From Protonemura montana (lineage: Eukaryota; Arthropoda; Insecta; Plecoptera; Nemouridae), in the NCBI GenBank assembly GCA_947568835.1, contig OX387605.1, positions 2,542,001 to 2,606,000 of the forward strand: a stretch of DNA of 64,000 nt, given 5' to 3'. Under the pieces are notes generated by a model. The model searched no databases. It was not told the origin of the DNA and saw only the letters and a list, made by a program, of their open reading frames with translations. Of the stretch, positions 8,853 to 20,505 are shown piece by piece. A program made the position numbers and the translations under genes. Numbering within the stretch: position 1 is the first letter of the stretch; each line of letters begins with the position of its first letter.

Positions 8853-11800
8853 AGCCTGACCAATGCAAGACTTGGCGACGTTTAAAAGGGTTCAATGATT
8901 GAAATTCACGCTAGAAAACCCATGACATATGCGTGAAGGAATGACAGTACACATAACAAGGGACGAACGCAAACAGGGCAAGAGATTTGTGTTTCAAAAC
9001 TACAAAAAACAAATCTAATGTCGTGCCGCCATTCAATTACGGTCGTGACGTCACAATAAAATCCATAAATAACGGTTATTTTTAAAATAAATTAAAGCAC
9101 TTTCGTCCCCGTTGCGTGTTTTGTTCCTCTAAAAACGAGATAAATGCGTAATGGCTGTGAACGCCCATCAGGTTCTCCCGTTTATCGCTTGTGTCATCCT
9201 GGAAACGGTTATTTTTAGGTTATGTGCGGCCTCGACCGCATTCCATTCGTTGAAAATCACCTGTTTCCATAGCCACATGACAACAAAAGTGAAAAGCCTT
9301 TAAAATACACAGACTAAGAGCAGAAAAAGATTGTATTTTGAGCCCGAAACGTTACCTTATTGCTGGACATCTTTCACAAACTTTTTGACACCATTATTGC
9401 TTGAATTATTTAAATTTTTCGACTGACATTTCGAACGCTTGCTGGCCACACTAACTTCTATCGCCACGAACGACGACAGCGGCCGACGTCTATCGACCCA
9501 GCCCGTTCACTGCCCTCACGATACCGACGCCGACGTCGTGGCCGACCGACGCTGCCACCTGGACGCCGCCGTCGGAGGGTGACCGACGCTCGACGGCGCG
9601 TGACGCCGTATATCGATTCTCACTGCCACCACGTTCGTTGCGGCGGGCGGAGAGACCGTTACAGAGTCGATTAATATTGCCCGCATGTTTGAATTTGTCG
9701 CACGTGCATGCGTAAGTGGTAGTTGGTACAATACGCACTTTCACGGCTAATAATTCGCGGTTGATTAGATGTGGATTGTAATGCGTAGGTTCGGATGCGA
9801 AACATGGCGTTGTTAAAATGACTGGCGCTTTAGATTTAGAGCGAATCAAATGGAACTGAATCGGGCAATTAGACACATTAACTTTTAGCACATGTGAACA
9901 TATGGTCTCAGAACATTCACTTTGTGAAAAGTATGACCGTCTTATAAAAGTTTTACAGTTACATTGTGAATTTTTGCGAAAAAATGCAATTAAATGAGTG
10001 AAAAACATTTTTGGAAATCTGCTTTCCGGCAATGAACACTGCAGTCGATCGTAGTAACAATTGTTACAACGATGTAGCTTGGTGTAAGTTTTCGTCGGCA
10101 CCGTTTATTACAAGGGGTCTATTAGCACGGTCAACGCCCCACGACCGAAAACATTTGCTAATTACTGTTAGCTGGTGTATTTTTATCCGAAATTAATGCG
10201 TTGCAGTTGTAATCCACAGTCAGCTGTTTTTACCTGCCCATGGGTACCTGTTGGTGGCACGGCCGAGGAGAGCGTTTAGCTGTAGACGTGTTATCAAATT
10301 CAAATTTATTCGACTACTTTCTGAAATGCCGAATGTTGTTTTGAATGAAAACATGGAGTTATCTAGGCGATAAAATTAATTTGTCTGGTAATATTCTGTG
10401 TTCATTAAAAATAAAAAGTTATGCATTCGCCGGCGGGCTTTCCACTGATTAAATTGCTTGAATATAACATCTTTATTGAAACTAATTAATGAATGTGCAT
10501 TGTCTTAGATCCTGCTGTTCATGCAGCTGTGATATCATTATTACAGCGAATAATTTGGAGTCACAATGACAATTACGTACCGAGATTAATTACAAGCTAA
10601 TTATACCCCGAGCTTATTGTGCCAATCTCTGTACTAAACCTCTAAGAGTAAGAGATTTCACGAAATTCTTCTTCAAACTGGAACGGTCATAGGACTCGAC
10701 CAACACAGAATTTACCTGGCTTTGTATGACAAGTCCTGTACGATCATCTTTGAAGCGAAATTAAATTTAATCTAAAAAAAATGTCGCATTGATTGCGACC
10801 AACATAGATGATCTAGTGGATCTAGTGAGCCTAGACATGACTGAACATTAGCTGCGTGCACCGGTGATCGAACACAGATCCCCTCGGGCTACATGACCGG
10901 TGCAACGTCCTGCAAAGACAACAATCTGAACGTTACCTATCGACGGAGACATGCGCTGGCAAGAGATCAGGTACAACATGGCAGTCGGCCACCTCCGAGA
11001 GACGTTTGTTCGACTTCCTCACGGCATGTAGGACCGGTCTGCCCAGGAAGTTGACAGACACATTTCGCGCGTTTCCGCCAGCGTTTCCGCAGTTTTTTTT
11101 TTTGTGTGTAAAACGATCGAATGCAAGCCAAGTCAACGTGCGAGTAGTGATTATGTAACACGGATTTGATTGCCTCCATATAAACATTTACGCGATTATT
11201 TAATTAATGCATTTTAATGGTTAATGATCGCTGGGAAGAAAGTCGATTAACTAATACCTTACGGACAGAGCTCGGAGGTACTTAGCCGCGTTTTAAAGGA
11301 TAATGCTCTATGCATGAACACGTTTTATTTTAGCGGTCTAATTGTGCCGGAAGCTTTTGAAGAAATAACAATAACTACCATATAGACAACATCAATAAGC
11401 TTGCACATAGACTACTAAAAAGAGAATGAAACATACATTCTGACTGTTTTATAGAATTGGGTACTTATGCTCGAGCGAGATTAAGATGGATTGCTTAAGC
11501 GACATGTTTTGAAAGTTTGATCCGATCGAGAAATTACGTCAATTTGTTTCTTTCCGTTTTTCTCCTGCTGTAAATACTGCCGGTATCCACGGATAAAATG
11601 TACATATCTTTGCATGTGAAGTTGTAGATCGATAATGAAAGTGCACTTCCTTCGAATGTCAATTACTTGAATAGAATATGATTCCTGGAAACAGGCTCCC
11701 GCCATCTGAATGCGTTTAAGATGATGGTCAAACTGAAGACTGACTTCTATGATTGCCGTTGATCAGGTGACAACAGAGGCGACCACTTTGCAAAACCTCG

Positions 11801-12239
11801 AGGAGGTACCTGCAATCAAGTACCGACAACTTCGCGGCTCAAATTTGTAATAACCAAGTAAACTCTAAGAATACTTCCTAACATGTTCTTGGCAACACTA
11901 CTTTCTCGTTTCTAACGCCCTATAGCATCAATAACGAAACTACGCGACTGTTAATTAATTTATTCGCGCGGATTCCTCAATGCACATTTATACAATCTAA
12001 AATTAAAAACGTATTGTGTGCGCGAACTTTCATTGATGGTAATAATTAAGTTAGAGTATGCGACCGAAACAGCGGCCTGTCGATCTGATTTCTAACGAGG
12101 CTGCCTCGGGATCCACGGCGAGTGCCGAGCGTGGTAGGGGCAGACAGGGGGCCCCGGGGAAAGTGATTCAGACCAGCGGAGGTCCGGCCGTATCCCCCTT
12201 GTGGGGGAGTGGAGCGAGGGGTGGCCGCCCACAGGGGGG
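8853..12239. other. Intergenic region between divergent WDR60 and cuticle gene
   Basis: No coding exon could be supported. A GC-rich patch lies at 9470-9670. A 203-codon GTG-initiated open frame (9490-10101, minus) shows no family resemblance and is probably chance. WDR60's missing first exon may lie here. A tRNA-like patch is noted separately at 10855-10915. Confidence 0.5.
10855..10915 (-). other. tRNA-like (SINE head) remnant
   Basis: On the minus strand GTTGCACCGGTCATGTAGCC is followed by GATCTGTGTTCGATCACCGG. This resembles a degraded A box and B box/T-arm of a tRNA-derived SINE. Stems are incomplete and no flanking duplication was found. Confidence 0.3.
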
Positions 12240-12247
12240 TATATATA
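12240..12247 (+). promoter_or_regulatory. TATA box of cuticle-type gene
   Basis: TATATATA lies 35 bp upstream of an initiator-like CCAGT (A at 12275). It sits 75 bp upstream of the start codon in a GC-rich proximal region. The spacing is typical of arthropod TATA promoters. Confidence 0.85.
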
Positions 12248-12321
12248 GGCGAAGACGATCGGCAAACAGCATCCAGTACTCAGCAGAGACTGGGAGACAG
12301 ACGAGTGTACGCATAGCAAAC

Positions 12322-12333
12322 ATGAGGATCACG
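12322..12333 (+). CDS. Cuticle-type gene exon 1
   Basis: Codes only for Met-Arg-Ile-Thr before a consensus GTAAGT donor. A tiny first coding exon that interrupts the signal peptide is a common layout in insect cuticle protein genes, which supports this start over the in-frame GTG at 13015. Confidence 0.92.
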
Positions 12334-14484
12334 GTAAGTGAACAGTGGATTTTATTGTGATTTTGTGAATTAAGACATTAATACCATTAGACAGCTCGAG
12401 TGTTGCGATGAGTCAGAAGTGGTTGCTTGTAGGTCGATCTTTACCTAGCACCTACATTCCAGCGTTGGAATCTCCAACGCTCCAAGACGCCTCATTGTCC
12501 GACGGTGCAATTACTCGTGGTGGCTAGATGTTTCATATCAATTACCAAGTGGACGAGTCTTAATTACTGCCAAAGAATTCCGTGGAACGCTGCATTAATA
12601 GTTTTCTTTCCAATATGTGCGGTCCACATACAAGAAATTAAAGCAAAGCTTACACATTTTTACTTACATTAATCACGGTCATAAAATCTAGCTACATTCG
12701 GTGTCTATTAATTTTTAAATTGCAAATAGTTAGAATTTGAAGGTATTAAAAATAAAATAATAGTGAAAATTTTAAAGAATCTGCGTTCAATAGGGGAATG
12801 GGTGCACATATTTAAGAGAGATTTGTTAGGGATCATAACATTGCAAGTCGTGAGGGTTCTTAGTTTGAAATAGCACAGGAGACTTGAAGGCAAATCTAGC
12901 TCGGGTCAAAATCGGAATCCAGTAACCAGTAGACTGACTCATCGCATCGCTCTTATCGCTAGCGCCTTGCGTTCTGTCCCACGTCGTTCATCGCCCTCCT
13001 TATCGTAGGTCGCAGTGGCCGTGCTGGCCCTAGCAGCACTCTCCTACGCCGCCGACGTCAAGGTCGCCGACGCGCCCGAGCAGAAGACAGCCGAGAGCGC
13101 CGTCGAGGAGACGCCGACGTCGGGCGCAGACGACGCCAAGAAACAGGACAAGCGCGGACTATCTGACTTCGGACACGGCTACGGCGGCGACTTCGGCGGC
13201 TCGTTCAGCGGCAGCAGCGACCACCACGAGCACGTGAAGACCATCACCCACAAGGTGCACGTGCCCGTCCCGCAGCCTTACCCCGTCCACGTGACGGTCG
13301 AGAGGAAGGTGCCCTACTATGTCGACAAGCCGGTGCCGTACGAGGTGAAGGTGCCCGTCGACAAGCCGTATCCCGTCCACGTCGAGAAGGAAGTGCCCTA
13401 CCCGGTCGAGAAGAAGATCCCGTACCCCGTGAAGGTGCCCGTCGAGCGACCAGTGCCCGTCCACGTGCCCGTCTTCAAGAACATCCCGGTGCCCTACGAG
13501 GTCAAGGTTCCCGTCAACAAACCATACCCCGTGCATGTCGACAAGCCCTACCCCGTGTACGTCGAGAAGAAGGTCTCTGTCCCCCAGCCGTACACCGTGC
13601 ACGTCAAAGTGCCCGTGCCCCAGCCGTACACCGTTAACGTCAAGGTTCCCTACAACGTCTACGTCGACAGGCCGTACCGCGTGAACGTCAAGGTACCAGT
13701 CGATAGGCCCTACCCCGTCTACCACCCCAAACCCTATAACGTTCCCGTCGACCGCCCTGTGCCCTACACTGTCGAGAAGCGCGTGCCCTATGAGGTTAAG
13801 GTCCCAGTTGACAGGCCCTATAAGGTCGAAGTGCCCAAGCCCTATGAAGTGATCGTGCCCAAGCAGGTGCCCTACACGGTTGAGAAGAAGGTCCCTTACA
13901 CCGTTGAGAAGCACGTGCCCTATGAAGTCAAGGTACCCGTTGACAGGCCCTACGAAGTGCACGTGCCCAAGCCCTACGAGGTGGTCGTCGAGAAGAAAGT
14001 CCCTTACACCGTGGAGAAGAGGGTGCCGTACGAGGTGAAAGTGGAGATTGAGAAGAAGGTTCCGTACACCGTCGAGAAGCACGTGCCCTATGAAGTGAAG
14101 GTGCCCATTGAGGTGCCCGTCAAGGGTCACCACGAGGAAAGCTACGGAGGCTCGGAGGGCGGTTCGGAATCGTCAGGTGGGTCTTTTGGCAGCTATGGCT
14201 CTGAAGGATTTGGCTCGGGAGGTTATGGAGGTGCTTATAGTGGTAGCTACGGGGGTGGTTCGCCGTACTCTGGCGCCTCCTTTGGAGGGTCTTCCTATGG
14301 AGGTTCTGCAGGTTCATCTTTTGCAGGTGCTGAGGGTGGATATGGAGGCGGATATGGAGGCGGCGAGGAGGGCGGTCACGATAGCGGCTCGTCGTCTGGA
14401 GCGTCGTTCGGAGGATCTGAGGGAGGTCATGCTTTCGGAGGCGGCTTCGGAGGGTTGTCTGGAGGCCACGGATCATACCACTGA
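12322..14484 (+). CDS. Secreted Val/Pro-Tyr repeat and Gly-rich cuticle-type protein
   Basis: A two-exon gene: 12322-12333 (ATG AGG ATC ACG, donor GTAAGT) joined to 13009-14484 (acceptor TATCGTAG, phase 0), 495 residues. The join yields a textbook signal peptide, MRITVAVAVLALAALSYAA. An acidic linker ending in a dibasic KR at 52-53 follows, a possible processing site. Next come about 290 residues (86-376) of short VPV, KVP, PYP and VEK repeats such as VPYEVKVPVDRPYPV, and then a Gly/Ser/Tyr-rich tail (377-495) ending in HGSYH. No Rebers-Riddiford chitin-binding motif was seen. The repeat style resembles insect structural cuticle proteins such as the Drosophila Vajk group; that assignment is from memory. 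It probably acts in extracellular cuticle. Val/Pro-part codons are strongly G/C-ending, while the Gly-rich tail uses many T/A-ending codons. Confidence 0.92.
12334..13008 (+). other. Intron 1 of cuticle-type gene
   Basis: 675 bp, GTAAGT to TCGTAG. The sequence is AT-rich and no element was recognised in it. A second AG (13014-13015) lies 7 nt further but would break the frame. Confidence 0.88.
13009..14484 (+). CDS. Cuticle-type gene exon 2
   Basis: Continues VAVAVLALAALSYAADVKVA without interruption through the Val/Pro repeat and Gly-rich domains to TGA at 14482-14484. The long antisense open frame over the same bases (13159-14133) is a by-product of the strong codon bias. Confidence 0.95.
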   Translation, partial: VAVAVLALAALSYAADVKVADAPEQKTAESAVEETPTSGADDAKKQDKRGLSDFGHGYGGDFGGSFSGSSDHHEHVKTITHKVHVPVPQPYPVHVTVERKVPYYVDKPVPYEVKVPVDKPYPVHVEKEVPYPVEKKIPYPVKVPVERPVPVHVPVFKNIPVPYEVKVPVNKPYPVHVDKPYPVYVEKKVSVPQPYTVHVKVPVPQPYTVNVKVPYNVYVDRPYRVNVKVPVDRPYPVYHPKPYNVPVDRPVPYTVEKRVPYEVKVPVDRPYKVEVPKPYEVIVPKQVPYTVEKKVPYTVEKHVPYEVKVPVDRPYEVHVPKPYEVVVEKKVPYTVEKRVPYEVKVEIEKKVPYTVEKHVPYEVKVPIEVPVKGHHEESYGGSEGGSESSGGSFGSYGSEGFGSGGYGGAYSGSYGGGSPYSGASFGGSSYGGSAGSSFAGAEGGYGGGYGGGEEGGHDSGSSSGASFGGSEGGHAFGGGFGGLSGGHGSYH

Positions 14485-14662
14485 TCGCCGACACCACCAC
14501 TACTCTGTTTTGTATCTCTACTCCGTCGCACCTTTCACAAGAAGGTCGGACGGAAGACGTGTGATTTTGTACGACGCAATAGTATTATAGAGACCACTAA
14601 GTCATTGTTATAGCTTGTACGTTTTAAACGACTATTTTTTGTTTTTTTGTATTGATGAACCA

Positions 14663-14668
14663 AATAAA
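14663..14668 (+). terminator. Poly(A) signal of cuticle-type gene
   Basis: AATAAA 179 nt after the stop codon, preceded by a T-rich stretch. It is the first canonical signal downstream. Confidence 0.8.
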
Positions 14669-17600
14669 ACCTTATGCTGATTTTTAAAGTGTGAACCATG
14701 ACTTTGATTTTTCGAAATCCCTGCGCTTACCTTTCGTTTTCTTTGCGGCTGCCATATGCGCTTCAATCCAAACCTCGGCTGGCAGATGCTGCATTGCTTT
14801 CACTGCGTGCAAATTTGCAGATGTCACCTGAGCAAAGCACTTGCTCATCTTCGGTCAGGGATATGTGGAGTACTCGAGGAGAAAGGACACCGGACTCAAT
14901 GAAACACAACATTATTTTAATATACATGTTTAATCCCATTCATTGGACCCTATACAATTGATAGCTAACCATAATTGATCGCATCTCGCGTTCCTATTCT
15001 CTGAACGCGTCGTCCGGTGGCCGGGGCCCATGGTCGCGACGGGCATCCCACAATTCGGCCACCACGACGCGCGGGTCAGTGTCCTAACTATTGGGCAAAT
15101 TTCTACTGTTTTCATTATTGACAGCTGCTGTTTGAAGCATCTCATTGTAAATGCCTTTCGGTAGAAACTCGATTGGCATTCGTGATTTCGTTTCCTCGAC
15201 AATGACCGATGTTGCAATCCTACAGAAAGTTAACGCAGAGCTATTGTATGTGTGCTTTATTTTATATAATATAAACAAACGAGATGAGAAACGATGATTA
15301 AATTTAATTTGTTTGTCTTGCACTTCTTTGTCGACGAAAGAGCGCGAAAGTAAAGTTATTTTTTTTTGTGTTCTACAGCGTATAATTAATCATTTCTTCG
15401 CTTTCTGGTCCCAACATATTCGCGTTGTTGTAAAACACAATTAGCTTGGCTTGTCATGCGTGCTTGGAGGCGACGCGCGCGTTTGAAGTCGGTTCTAATC
15501 CACGTTCACGGTTGGTGTCCCGCGCGAAAGCAGAGGAGCTGTACGTGGTTGTACCTCCCCCCCGAGTCTTCGTGTACTTCTGAAGACACGGGGACATGCA
15601 CCACAATCGAGTTTCATCCAACCAGGCTCAAAGCAGAGTAATTTTGTAAAACAGATTTCGCGTCGCAAAGGTTCCGACGACATTAGGTACACCTCGTCGT
15701 CTCTTTTTCTGTCACAAGTATATATGATTATCTAAACATTGATTTTTGACAGCCTCACGTCGAGACGCGTGGATCGTGGGACACAGTTTTATTTTCTCAA
15801 ACGAATTGATTAATTTTTCCACATCACATTCGGTAGATAATTTCGTTCAGGAGCGTCAGCGTCCTTGGTTTAGTAATTTTATTACAGGTTTCACGACACG
15901 TTACACTAATTGCCTGCGCAGAGACGAACATGTCCTGCGCAGCGTCATATTTTTCCAGTGGTCATAGACAAGTTCCATAATACAAACGTAAATTTTTACC
16001 ATAAGTATCTCCAATAATATTCACATAGGATTTGGTTTACTAAAATTGTTTTTTTTTTTTTTGTTTAATATTAATATTATTATACATTGAAAAAGATTTG
16101 ATATCCTTTGAAAATTCGTATTTATGAAATATATCAAACTTTCCTCCAATAACAATAATTATTTGCTATAGATTTGTTTAAGAATGTCACTTAATTGGGG
16201 GCACAGGTCATGATATGTTTTTTGAAAGTGGTGTTGTTATGTTTTTAAATGTTTTTTTTTACACGTAGTTTTGTCTCCTACGACCTAAAGCAGGTAAGAG
16301 AAGGCGAGAATGGCTAGTTGATACAATTATCACATGACTCCTGCTGCGCACTTGAGAGCTACCTTCACCGGATTCACCCATCGTTTCGCGCGTGCCGCGG
16401 CACCGAACGCGGCAATCACGTCGCGTGCACAATGCTCGCTACCTTCGGGGCTCACCGATTACATCGTCACCGAGCCGGACTCGACCGAAACGAATTCCTT
16501 GAATTGTTATTTTATTTTTTTACTTTTACTGAATTCAGAATAAATAGTCAACAGGCACTCGAAACGGCAAAAACTATAACAATATCAATTTTTTATTTTT
16601 ACTTTGGACACCTTCCATCGAATGCACCGCGTACCGTTATTTTTATTTCTCTTTTTTTTGTTGTTGTTCTTGTGTAACGAAAAAGAGTATGCTCTTTCGC
16701 TCCTCGTTAAGTAAATGTAATACGAATTACAAAGATTGCGATACTTGGATTTATCTAATATAGGTAATCGTGAGATGAACAATGTGCAGCATGAATTGAA
16801 TGCTATATTATCTTGGTTAAAAACGCTAACTTCTTGAATAGTCTCGAGGAAAGCTCGAGTACAATAAGGCATTGAATCATATAACTCACACACTCAAACA
16901 CACACACACATCTAACACCGATCAATATGCCCAGAGCTGGACGCGTGGCTCATGAGGACCGATCTAGTTGGTCAGCGGCCATCGCGTCCCGGCTCAGCCA
17001 GGGAAACCAGAATAAAAGGATCGCTGCAATTACTCTTAGAGTTCGGCATAAGTTTCAATATTATTCTGTTGGTCTCATTGAATCCAAACTGACGCCGGCA
17101 CGAAACAGTAGCCGACGTAATGACCAGAAAAAAAAAAAAAAACAGTTCTGCACAGTAGTTCGAAAATCAAATGAGCCCCTTTTTTTTGCTTAGCAACAAC
17201 GAAATAGTTTTGCAACCTCAATTGTGACAATTTCGGAAATGAAGATACATTTTAAAACATTCATCCAGTACCATCGACACTCTTGTATGCAATACACTGT
17301 ATATATATGTTAAATAGCCCATTGTTTTTAGCTGGTAATTTCTTTGTTTTTATATCATTTAGAACACTGGAACAATAATATTACAACAGTGAAAGGTAGT
17401 GGGTGACCTCTTAACACACCAACAGTAATACGTTGCTACGTTTGATATGTTGTCTGCACTCAAAGTGCTGGATGATTAGCTCACACTCACTCGTAAACAC
17501 ACATGCCCCACGCACCACGCACGCACCCGCGCACGCACCCACGCACGCAGGCACGGGCGGCGTGACATGTGTGCAGGGTAGCATCGAGCCACGCGTAGAT

Positions 17601-18979
17601 TAATTGTCTTTTGAAATACAACAAGACAATATGGACGGAGAGTTTCCAGACAATCTTGCACCGAAATGTGTGGCCGACCGCAATGGCAAGCGCTTTCTTG
17701 GCTTGGCCTCGCTGGTGCCATCTTGCGGTACTTGCCAAAAGGTTGCGCACACTTTCGGGACAAGCCTCTAAATCTGTGTACAAAACGCGCAGCCTTCTGG
17801 AGGAGATTCTGGGATCGACATTCTGGGTGCATCTTTTTTTCAAGTTCTGCGTGGCCCCAAATTCGGTCGCCAATTTTGCCTAGATAATTTCTTTGCACTA
17901 AAATGCGTGTTCCTTTCTCGATGAAGGATGATTAAACAGTGCTGCAGTGCCGGTGTCGATTGTGCAGACCTCCTCCGAGCCGGCTTTTGTGGATAACTTA
18001 TATCACATCAACCTCACACTGAAAGCAGGCTACTAAAATTGGTTTCTAGTTCTCAAAGAATCTCCCTTCTGCAGAAAGTAGCTGGTAGCTGTAACTCTAA
18101 GACGATGTACTCCTAGCCGATTGTCTGTGACGACCCCTGAAGCGATCAGTCTCTACATGAACAATATACGTTTAATAACTATGCCCCGAAGACTTGGCCT
18201 CCGAGGTCAACTAAACAACGTGACCAAAGATATGTACACATTAGTCAATGTTTTACACTAATACAGGATCGCTACGCAAACAACAACAACACCTATCAAA
18301 TTCCTCTCGACTACAGAAACTGTTATCGTCGCCGAAAAAACTCGATTTGAAAATCTAGTGTTAAAAAAATGTCCAGCATTTTGACGCTGGTTTCCATTCT
18401 AAGTCTACAGACAATCCATCAACTGCTCGTCGGAATGATCGTTACAGTTAACACTGATTTCAAAAAACTTGAAACAAATTATATTACATATTCTTAGTAT
18501 TATTTAGCTGTATGTTATGTTTTATATATATATAAATAATTGTATTATTATTAAGTACTCCTCATCCCTCTAAAACTGTTTCGACGAAACGCTCACCTCT
18601 AGAACCTAACCTAACCTAAAATATTGTAATAGACGAAACAGCGACTTCGACGCCGGACTAGCAAAGCGTAGACCGGCGCCTGAAAATCCAGTATAATAAT
18701 AGTACGTTGTGCCGAGTTTAGGCCTAGGAGGAGTAATAAGACATACGTTTGATATGATTCGTTAGTTTGATATGCTTTCCGTGGCTCGCCCACACACTCT
18801 ACCCTCCGCTTCCGACCCCTCTGTAACGACACCCAGGGTCGCTCAATGAATATTAGTCGCAACGCTCTCCTCCTAGCCACAAATAGGTTAGTACCACTGG
18901 TTTTTTTTTTATGTTAAATTTTTGGTTATTGCTATGATAATGATAACACGTGAAAATCATTTTGTTTACGAGACTAAAA

Positions 18980-19055
18980 CAGCGTCCTAGCTTTCGTCGG
19001 TAGCTTCGGCGAGACCACGAAATCAAGAGATTGTGGGTCGAAACCCGAACAGCGA
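18980..19055 (+). mobile_element. tRNA-derived SINE head remnant
   Basis: GAGACCACGAAATCAAGAGA, then TTGTGGGTCGAAACCCGAAC, resembles the anticodon arm and T-arm/B box of tRNA-derived SINEs. CTAGCTTTCGTCGGTAGC upstream is A-box/D-arm-like. The T-arm stem (GGGT, ACCC) is intact, but an acceptor stem is not evident. Confidence 0.4.
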
Positions 19056-20185
19056 TCGGAGCTGGGGGTAGAACGAAACGCTAAGCGGTTTCCCTTCTGG
19101 TCAAGCCAGGACATCCATCGAATCATGAACGACGGGCACCCCTTACCACCCTCGCTATTCCTGTATTAGGTATATGATATCATTAACAAAATTACATCAG
19201 CTAGTCAACTAGAATTCTTCCAAAGTAGTTAAAACATAACACTTTAGGGCACCTTTGGTTTCATGTCTCAAGGGTAGTTATAATATTATTATGATCTTCT
19301 TATATCATACTAATGCTAGCCACCCGAATAAAAGGAGACCAGCATATTTTTCTATAAATTTAACATAAATACACTCAAAAGATCACTCGCGTTAGCAATT
19401 TCCTTGCGATCATAACTCTCCTAAAGATGTCTCTTAAAACTGTAGCTCGAAGCAAGTCACTTGCTCGCTGCCTCCAATTGATTGTGCTCCCGACTTGCAT
19501 TCCCTAAATCTTCGACTATCTTCCGAGTGAAATCTCCGGACGTCTTCGGCCACGTTCGACAACCACCCTGGTCTCGGCAACGTCTTCACGGAGGTGTCGC
19601 CTCACGCAGCGCTGGCCACCACGCATTGCGCGTGTCAGGTGCTCAACTGCATGTACGCACAGTTAGGATTGCCCGTTTTCTTCTCCCTTTGTGCCCTGCA
19701 AACAAAATGGCGGCCGTCGGTCAGTGGACGTCGTCGAGGAAGTCTCCACTCATACGTTACCTTTGCGACAAGTCGCCGATGAGTAACAACAGTCGTGTTA
19801 GTCCACGTGGTCTGCAGACACGGTTTCTGCACTGAGACAAGAGGCTGTGGACCAGTTTTACTCACGAGTGAATGCATCTTTAATAAACCTAGTCTAATAA
19901 AAGTGGTCGAGAAAGCATTGTAATTTATATTGCACGCTATTTGTACGTATGGGAGAGATGCCATTACTTGTCATAGAGAAATAATAAGCGACCGCCGTTA
20001 ATTCTATGGTCTGTTTCATGCTGGTTTATACTGGGCTTCTCTTTACACAGCTAGACGTTGTTAATCACCTTGGGCTTTGATCACTTGTTGTTACCCCGCT
20101 AGACTGCAATACTGAGCATATTTCAGAAAGTGAAGAACAAGCTTACGTACTAACATTCAACCAGGCTATAATACATACAGAAATG

Positions 20186-20216
20186 CAGTACAGTACAGTA
20201 CAGTACAGTACAGTAC
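20186..20216. repeat. CAGTA pentamer microsatellite
   Basis: Six contiguous copies of CAGTA. It lies just downstream (minus sense) of the last recognised cpo exon and argues against open frame continuing there as coding. Confidence 0.9.
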
Positions 20217-20279
20217 ACCAATGAAAGAGTGAGTATATGTATATAGATATATAGATATAGTAAAATATTTGTTATTTAC

Positions 20280-20505
20280 GGGCGAGTTGTGGTGGATGAA
20301 GTATGTTTCGATCAGTCCTGAACCAACCTCGGCCATTTTGCTTTTCGCGTACTCGATACGGATAGCACCCCGATCGGAGGATAGCAGGAAGGAGCCTTGC
20401 AGGGTGGCCAACGCCTGAGCGGCGAACCGTACGTCTTGGTACTCGACGAACGCCACGGGTGACCCCCCCTTCGTGTGCATGCGGAGGCGGCAGAAACCAT
20501 GAAAA
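20280..20505 (-). CDS. cpo: cpo exon 7 in window (RRM2 C-terminal half)
   Basis: The acceptor GCGCACAG is followed by T TTT CAT GGT, completing the split Ser codon: [36 protein letters not shown], then [11 protein letters not shown]. Two in-frame donors are possible, both phase 0: GTAAAT (exon end 20280, as listed) or GTTGGT just after MAE (exon end 20328). Without splicing the frame runs through a CAGTA repeat to a stop at 20166, which looks intronic. Confidence 0.88.

Larger units (their letters stand above)
14700..20279. other. Intergenic / possible cpo 3' region
   Basis: Lies between the convergent cuticle gene and cpo. No exon could be assigned. Any remaining 3' exon or UTR of cpo would be on the minus strand here; AATAAA on that strand occurs near 16511 and 15258, but neither can be tied to the gene. 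Small items noted are a tRNA-like head at 18980-19055, three TTAGG-like units at 18604-18617 and a CAGTA pentamer repeat at 20186-20216. Confidence 0.5.

Noticed and set aside
9490-10101. 203-codon minus-strand open frame as a gene
   Set aside because: GTG start, no recognisable family, mixed composition and no splice or promoter context. It is more likely chance in intergenic DNA.
13159-14133. 324-codon antisense open frame opposite the cuticle gene
   Set aside because: A mirror of the biased Val/Pro codons (GTC, CCC) on the plus strand; His/Asp/Leu/Val monotony without domains.
18604-18617. Telomeric TTAGG repeat
   Set aside because: Only about three units, with no further array nearby. 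Similar GGTTAGGTT strings also occur within the SINE tails, so it is not evidence of a telomere or fusion.
20166-20279. Continuation of the cpo reading frame past NSP to a stop at 20166
   Set aside because: The extension runs into a GTAAAT donor-like site and a CAGTA microsatellite, so it is more likely intron. It cannot be fully excluded as an alternative C-terminus.
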